19,727 nucleotides of DNA from Lachnospiraceae bacterium UBA7143. Its GTDB lineage: Bacteria > Bacillota > Clostridia > Lachnospirales > Lachnospiraceae. Below, in pieces: positions 16,801-19,727 of this stretch. Where the stretch lies: assembly GCA_002491905.1 (NCBI GenBank), contig DKWV01000034.1, forward strand, positions 1,799 through 21,525. The letters are read 5' to 3'. The notes beneath the pieces were generated by a model, which was given only the letters and a program-made list of their open reading frames with translations, was not told where the DNA came from and did no database searches. Numbering within the stretch: the first letter of the stretch is position 1; each line of letters begins with the position of its first letter. Both the position numbers and the translations under genes were made by a program.

Positions 16801-19402
16801 TGAAGTGCTGGCGGCGATCCGGGCAGAGAACGTCATGCTGCCTGAGGATGACAGAATCTCGGAGAAGATCAGCAAGGCGATGGCGGTGCAGTACATCATC
16901 AACTATTCCCTCGGGCTGGTTGGGGAGTATAAGGATATATCCATTCTGGAGCTGCAGCCGACGGCGAATATGGATTCTGACCTGCACCGGGGTGTGAACG
17001 AGGATAAGGGAAGCGTCGTCCTGTACTGGCAGAGGGGCAAGGAAGGGGAAGGACAGCAGATCCTCAGAAGCTCCAGAATGATAGAGACGAACGTTGTTGT
17101 AAGTTCGGTGGCGGCGTTCAACACCAGCTATCAGGATATCAACGCGGATTACAATATGATCTTCATCGGACTGGACGGACAGCGCCTCTATCACGAGGCG
17201 GACGAGGACGGCAAACTGCAGGCGGTCTACAATGAGCCAGATTTAAACGGCAAAGTTTATCACACGGGAGACAGCGTAGCGGGCGGCGGTGCCAAATATG
17301 ACGAGAACGATATCACAGAGCAGAAAAAGAAGGAGCTCCTTGACTATCTGCGGGCCGGATATCCCATTGTGGTGGAGAACGACTGCTTTAAGGACAGGAG
17401 CGCCAGAAAGGCGGATGAGGAGGATATCAATACAAAGTACATTGCCTCCGACACGCAGATGTATGATTTTCTCAAAGAGGCGATCTCTATGGGCAGATCG
17501 GAAGACGATGACGACGGGGAGAGCGGCGTCGGTATCTATACCATAGAAGATGTGCACAGCAGCGCTATGTTTGCGGTGCAGCTAAATGCCCTGCGTCCGA
17601 AGATCGAACTTCGGAAAAAGGATGAGAACGCCGGGGACACTGGCGGAAATGATTCCGAAGAAGATCAGCTGCCTTCCGATATGATTGAAGCTTTGGCTGT
17701 GCCTGAGAAGGCGGGTGTCCTCAGAGGTACGATAGAGTACCGCATCACAAGCGACAGGATGGGAGAAGACAGGACTTACAGGGGAAGTCTGGACAGACAC
17801 CTGTATCTCGATCTGAATTATGACGGCGTTTTTGCGCCGGAGGAGGAGTTTACCGGATACGAGTATGAGGAGAGCGGAGAGATCGGAAGGGTCAGCGTCG
17901 ATTTCAATGAGATTAACTTTGGCATCGTGCCGTGGAAGCTGGAAGTGACGGATGCCGATAACAGATACCGGCGCGCTTCCACGCAGGGCTGCTTTACCAT
18001 TAGCGGCGGCGATAAGGCAAAGATTCGGGTACTGCAGGTGCTTGACGATACGGCGAACGACTTTGCGAACCTGCAGGAGATATATGAGAAGATAGATAAT
18101 TCCATGCTTGGATACTATATGGAAGGCGCAGAGTCACTGCTTCGGATGAAATGGGATATCGAGACGGTTACACCGGACGATTTGGCGGCTAAGCTGGACA
18201 AAAACGCGAATTACTTATCAAACTGCGACGTGGTGGTACTGGGCTTTGGCGAGAGCGGGAATCCAGGGGATAAAGTGATGAATGCAGTCAATGCGTTCCT
18301 TGATGCGGGCGGGGGTGTGCTTGTCTCCTCCGCGGGCGCTTCGGAGGAAAAGGGAAGGCTCGGCCTGTCTGCAGCGGTTCTTGGACAGAAGGAAGGGCAG
18401 AAGACCTATGGAAAGCTCGGACTGCACAGCGATACGAAACTCCGCTATGACGGCATGGAAGCCCGCATGTTCAACAAGACGCCCAGCCTGTTTCTGGATC
18501 GCGTCAATTATGGCACGATTTCCAGATGGCCATATCAGATCAATACGGGGGCGCAGCTTGGAAGCCATACGGAAACTTCGATGGCCGATTACCTGTTAGA
18601 TATCGGAACGGCGCGAGATGAAGATGCGGACAGGGGCAAGGCTTATACGACAGCATGGTTTACCCTGCTTGACCTTGATCTTTCAAAAGGGCCTTACAGT
18701 TCGTCGCCCCGTGACGGCAGAAACAACTACTATGTATACAGCAAGGGAAATGTGGTGTATGTAGGACAGTCCGAATACAGATACGACTATGACCCGGACA
18801 GCGGGATCAGGGCGGAGGATGAAGGTACGGACGAGTGTATGATCTTCGTGAATGCGCTGATGGCAGCTTACAATGCAAGCGTGCACAGGGCAAATGTCTC
18901 CATCGTGGCGGGCTTTAACGGCGCGACTAAGGTGGAGAGCGTCACGGTTCCCTACGACGTGGCCTTTAAGGAGAGCGGGACCGATGGCAATAAGAACGGT
19001 ATTTTAGGCGAGACGGTGGACGTGTATTTTCGGTACACGGATAACAATATCGCGGTCGATAAAGTTACGACGCCGACTTTCTACTATAAAAATGCAGGCG
19101 CACCGGCGGATGCGGAGCTTCTGCTGGCGAACGACGCAGTCAACACTGCTGCCTACACGGAATTTTCCAGCCCCATCTGGGCGGTGGAGAACAACCGTCT
19201 GGTGGAAGTGACGGAAGGGATTGTCCCGGATAAGGTCTACCGGATCAAGGCGCCGCTGACTGCTCTGCAAATGGGGGAGGACGAGATGTCGCAGATCTGT
19301 GTCCTGCTCACGAGCCGTTACACGAGAGCGGGGCAGAGCGTGGAGGCGCTCAGTATGGACAGCGTGTCCCTGAACCGTGCCCAGATGTTCCTGCTGGAGT
19401 AA
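13874..19402 (+). CDS. Giant membrane-anchored surface protein, DUF5057-like (about 1842 aa)
   Basis: Two hydrophobic segments (about 21-41 and 129-153) bracket a basic and coiled-coil-like stretch (about 67-100). VQA at 161-163 could be a signal peptidase site that would release or expose the remainder. The ectodomain opens with ENPFVILDIVPGKAQAEV and GTIGYLAPGQ (about 180-220), which recalls DUF5057 proteins near clostridial pilus genes. Two proline-rich repeat regions (about 446-499 and 568-617) separate it from the rest. Rossmann/GATase1-like units are suggested at about 819-880, 1090-1170 and 1383-1490, the last with CDVVVLGFGES and DAGGGVLVSS. An EF-hand-like loop lies at 1313-1324. No LPxTG motif or C-terminal anchor is present. 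ATG 13874 is preferred, with GAGAAGG eight bases upstream; an in-frame GTG sits at 13865. Function unknown; position implies a pilus-associated surface role. Confidence 0.8.
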   Translation: MGKKDLKSLLKRNADSKSMNPISLVLAFIFGAVIAFVAAWRIRASKGKKGDGESESSGAADAVSAQTERELKELIKELRSENERRRREDRAERLERAQNDGGNNGKRRKAVQDQQIKPYRPRKRVSVKGILGRAVAVAAAAALVVTGLYMAPYERVPVSTVQARESFGGIKQVVEEHNEENPFVILDIVPGKAQAEVNGKKYDFSLGTIGYLAPGQSPIQKDLLRIFKGDGEEGNNEEFYKYSDRKALTDAVISNGYSGITYQEAYGGTGEDLRASIWSKIFDPVDVTHDENGKLPENGNYPTGRIYARVEKRPDGDTGTGNLPARAGFDYNLTWQPEGSTLFAASVMSVPSAEGVYTFAEGQGDYHVIFGEPVMAMSGYRAEVIKSGSYDEVLFGGSYSDTTGVYLVENGTYTYAGVIGNHTGTVIPKPEEPEEPTKPEPPVDPTDPEQPADPMNPDQPTDPEEPEQPTDPTDPEQPTDPVDPGQPIGPTDPEQPAEPQPDQPQPEQPDSPEPAPEQTPVQESLSAPVQETVEPEPVASAFRRQSVLKKAGAEDGWYLCVGTEPMSEPTPEPVPEPTPEPVPGPTPEPVPEPTPEPTPEPVPEPTPEPAPEPNPELPADGTYCVLKFTYVEAEEEQLLYQIKEVSAVSKEEGVPCPYDSYLLEKGLFLNSLNAAGEESDTDLYAAEPDLAGQFEYVGGGKGMYKITRSRAAENVVSMTGKTLQDPEIQNMDLQQADTQDGQDAEGQSVIVRAAETGSVHYIELQNAPVYIRCTGGNDFLRRYVFNSLKSQDNASDDFAITVNTVPAGDVTSGMVQEADLIYLEDGTGLYINQDAEKSYIGTDAAGDAADGLKDIGGDDSDIVITTLLREAVESLKPVIVDYGVIEDETNYADSKYQKLAKAFLKKDLFAFYHEMEKSKDLAASILMNVDSKDFPNKKDNDYHYVNRNVYLVNGTPLVGDDFPETMDQDKAKSGFSEVLAAIRAENVMLPEDDRISEKISKAMAVQYIINYSLGLVGEYKDISILELQPTANMDSDLHRGVNEDKGSVVLYWQRGKEGEGQQILRSSRMIETNVVVSSVAAFNTSYQDINADYNMIFIGLDGQRLYHEADEDGKLQAVYNEPDLNGKVYHTGDSVAGGGAKYDENDITEQKKKELLDYLRAGYPIVVENDCFKDRSARKADEEDINTKYIASDTQMYDFLKEAISMGRSEDDDDGESGVGIYTIEDVHSSAMFAVQLNALRPKIELRKKDENAGDTGGNDSEEDQLPSDMIEALAVPEKAGVLRGTIEYRITSDRMGEDRTYRGSLDRHLYLDLNYDGVFAPEEEFTGYEYEESGEIGRVSVDFNEINFGIVPWKLEVTDADNRYRRASTQGCFTISGGDKAKIRVLQVLDDTANDFANLQEIYEKIDNSMLGYYMEGAESLLRMKWDIETVTPDDLAAKLDKNANYLSNCDVVVLGFGESGNPGDKVMNAVNAFLDAGGGVLVSSAGASEEKGRLGLSAAVLGQKEGQKTYGKLGLHSDTKLRYDGMEARMFNKTPSLFLDRVNYGTISRWPYQINTGAQLGSHTETSMADYLLDIGTARDEDADRGKAYTTAWFTLLDLDLSKGPYSSSPRDGRNNYYVYSKGNVVYVGQSEYRYDYDPDSGIRAEDEGTDECMIFVNALMAAYNASVHRANVSIVAGFNGATKVESVTVPYDVAFKESGTDGNKNGILGETVDVYFRYTDNNIAVDKVTTPTFYYKNAGAPADAELLLANDAVNTAAYTEFSSPIWAVENNRLVEVTEGIVPDKVYRIKAPLTALQMGEDEMSQICVLLTSRYTRAGQSVEALSMDSVSLNRAQMFLLE
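15209..15370 (+). repeat. Six tandem 27-bp repeats coding a 9-aa Pro/Asp/Gln unit
   Basis: Six head-to-tail copies of a 9-residue unit with consensus TDPEQPTDP fill this stretch without gaps: TDPEQPADP, MNPDQPTDP, EEPEQPTDP, TDPEQPTDP, VDPGQPIGP and TDPEQPAEP. They lie within a longer Pro-rich region (15151-15440). Such extended acidic proline-rich segments are typical wall-spanning or stalk spacers in Gram-positive surface proteins. The DNA copies are imperfect. Confidence 0.92.
15575..15706 (+). repeat. Tandem 24-bp repeats coding EPTPEPVP units
   Basis: Five full 8-residue units of consensus EPTPEPVP plus one half unit (EPTP at 15647-15658) lie in tandem and are followed by a degenerate EPNPEL. 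The DNA is much more uniform than in the first repeat block, so it looks younger or recently expanded. It forms a second proline-rich spacer in the same protein, about 200 bases after the first. Confidence 0.92.
17810..17845 (+). other. EF-hand/dockerin-like calcium-loop motif in the giant protein
   Basis: Residues 1313-1324 read DLNYDGVFAPEE, which fits a 12-residue calcium loop: Asp at 1, Asn at 3, Asp at 5, Gly at 6 and Glu at 12. It follows a beta-like strand (RHLYL), as in surface-protein calcium loops. Only one copy is seen. Calcium binding is inferred from the spacing. Confidence 0.6.
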
Positions 19403-19417
19403 TACGGAATAAATGCC

Positions 19418-19446
19418 TTGACCGATTTTTCTATATTTCATATAAT
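19418..19446 (+). promoter_or_regulatory. Near-consensus sigma-A promoter for the 59-aa gene
   Basis: TTGACC (19418-19423) and TATAAT (19441-19446) are separated by exactly 17 bases, giving an expected start near 19453. It lies 15 bases after the end of the giant gene and indicates that the small gene is transcribed independently of the pilus operon. A perfect 8-bp palindrome GGACGTCC (19461-19468) sits in the predicted leader and might be an operator, but this is weak. Confidence 0.85.
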
Positions 19447-19485
19447 CATTTTAAAAGACGGGACGTCCGAAAGGAGGGAGCCAGA

Positions 19486-19665
19486 ATGGAGGTTATGGAA
19501 ATGACTGAAAAAGAGCAGGCGGCAATCATGATTGATATTTATACTGATTTACAGAGGATTCAGAAGGCAGAGGACAAGGAAAAGGAATTGTCGAATCAGC
19601 TTCGTAAAGCGAAGGCAAAGCTCGAGGCTTTGGGAATTGTGACAGAAAATTTAATCATAGAATAG
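19486..19665 (+). CDS. Small charged helical protein, 59 aa, unknown function
   Basis: The protein begins MEVMEMTEKEQAAIMIDIYT and ends LEALGIVTENLIIE. The centre (QRIQKAEDKEKELSNQLRKA) is highly charged with heptad-like Leu/Ile spacing, suggesting a coiled coil or helical hairpin. There is no signal peptide or membrane segment, so it is probably cytoplasmic. AAGGAGGG (19471-19478) is a strong ribosome site before ATG 19486, and a near-consensus promoter and an intrinsic terminator bracket the gene. This complete monocistronic unit makes it a convincing gene despite its size. I cannot assign a family or function, and its connection with the pili may be only positional. Confidence 0.85.
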   Translation: MEVMEMTEKEQAAIMIDIYTDLQRIQKAEDKEKELSNQLRKAKAKLEALGIVTENLIIE

Positions 19666-19675
19666 TTATGTAAGG

Positions 19676-19709
19676 CGGGAAAGGCTTTCACAGTCTTTCC
19701 CGTTTTTTT
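19676..19709 (+). terminator. Rho-independent terminator after the 59-aa gene
   Basis: CGGGAAAG (19676-19683) pairs perfectly with CTTTCCCG (19695-19702) around an 11-base loop and is followed directly by seven T (19703-19709). It begins 11 bases after the stop codon of the 59-aa gene. Confidence 0.95.
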
Positions 19710-19716
19710 GTATAAT
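19687..19716 (+). promoter_or_regulatory. Probable promoter for a downstream gene, overlapping the terminator
   Basis: TTCACA (19687-19692) and TATAAT (19711-19716) are separated by 18 bases, with five of six and six of six consensus matches. The -35 sits in the terminator loop and the -10 follows its U-run. The gene it would drive is beyond the window. Confidence 0.55.
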
Positions 19717-19727
19717 AGGAAATTCCT

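Noticed and set aside
14414..19402. Sortase-anchored surface protein
   Set aside because: The C-terminus ends LNRAQMFLLE with no LPxTG-type motif, hydrophobic segment or basic tail; anchoring, if any, is by the N-terminal segments.

Overview
The window is a chromosomal segment from a Gram-positive anaerobe, most likely a clostridial Lachnospiraceae-type bacterium. The evidence is the Shine-Dalgarno-led genes, a type IV pilus (T4P) operon with a fused PilM-PilN and no secretin or PilP genes, and the protein families present. Almost everything is on the + strand. It reads as one T4P assembly and surface-structure locus followed by a small independent gene.

Layout: (1) 2-1015, the 3' part of pilC, the inner-membrane platform; its start, and probably pilB/pilT, lie upstream of the window. 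(2) 1079-1536, a DUF4160/DUF2442 pair sitting inside the pilus operon; the DUF4160 member looks broken by an internal deletion. (3) 1624-2097, the small major-pilin-like gene pilA, with a stem-loop on each side; the downstream one is an 18-bp stem that includes a run of ten G. (4) 2260-3015, prepilin peptidase pilD. (5) 3158-5743, a PilM-PilN fusion and PilO, the alignment subcomplex. (6) 5829-13820, four minor pilins or pilin-like proteins: 482 aa PilV/GspI-like; about 871 aa PilX/GspK-like without the Glu at +5; 199 aa with a long leader and a TTG start; and about 1042 aa with Ig-like domains. (7) 13874-19402, a giant protein of about 1842 aa, anchored at its N-terminus and predicted to be extracellular. 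It has proline-rich repeats, Rossmann/glutamine-amidotransferase-like modules and an EF-hand-like loop, and it resembles the DUF5057 type found near clostridial pili. (8) 19418-19709, a 59-aa coiled-coil-like protein gene with its own near-consensus promoter and intrinsic terminator.

How it fits together: PilD would cleave and methylate PilA and the minor pilins. PilC with PilM-N/PilO forms the assembly platform. The four minor pilins probably form a tip complex that starts the fibre and carries large exposed domains. The giant protein may be a surface partner of the fibre, such as an adhesin, an exit-port scaffold or a wall-spanning factor. The least described part is the block 5829-19402: three very large pilin-like proteins plus the giant DUF5057-like protein, about 13.5 kb of apparent surface machinery. 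Function assignments for that block rest on N-terminal pilin motifs and context, not on recognised catalytic domains.
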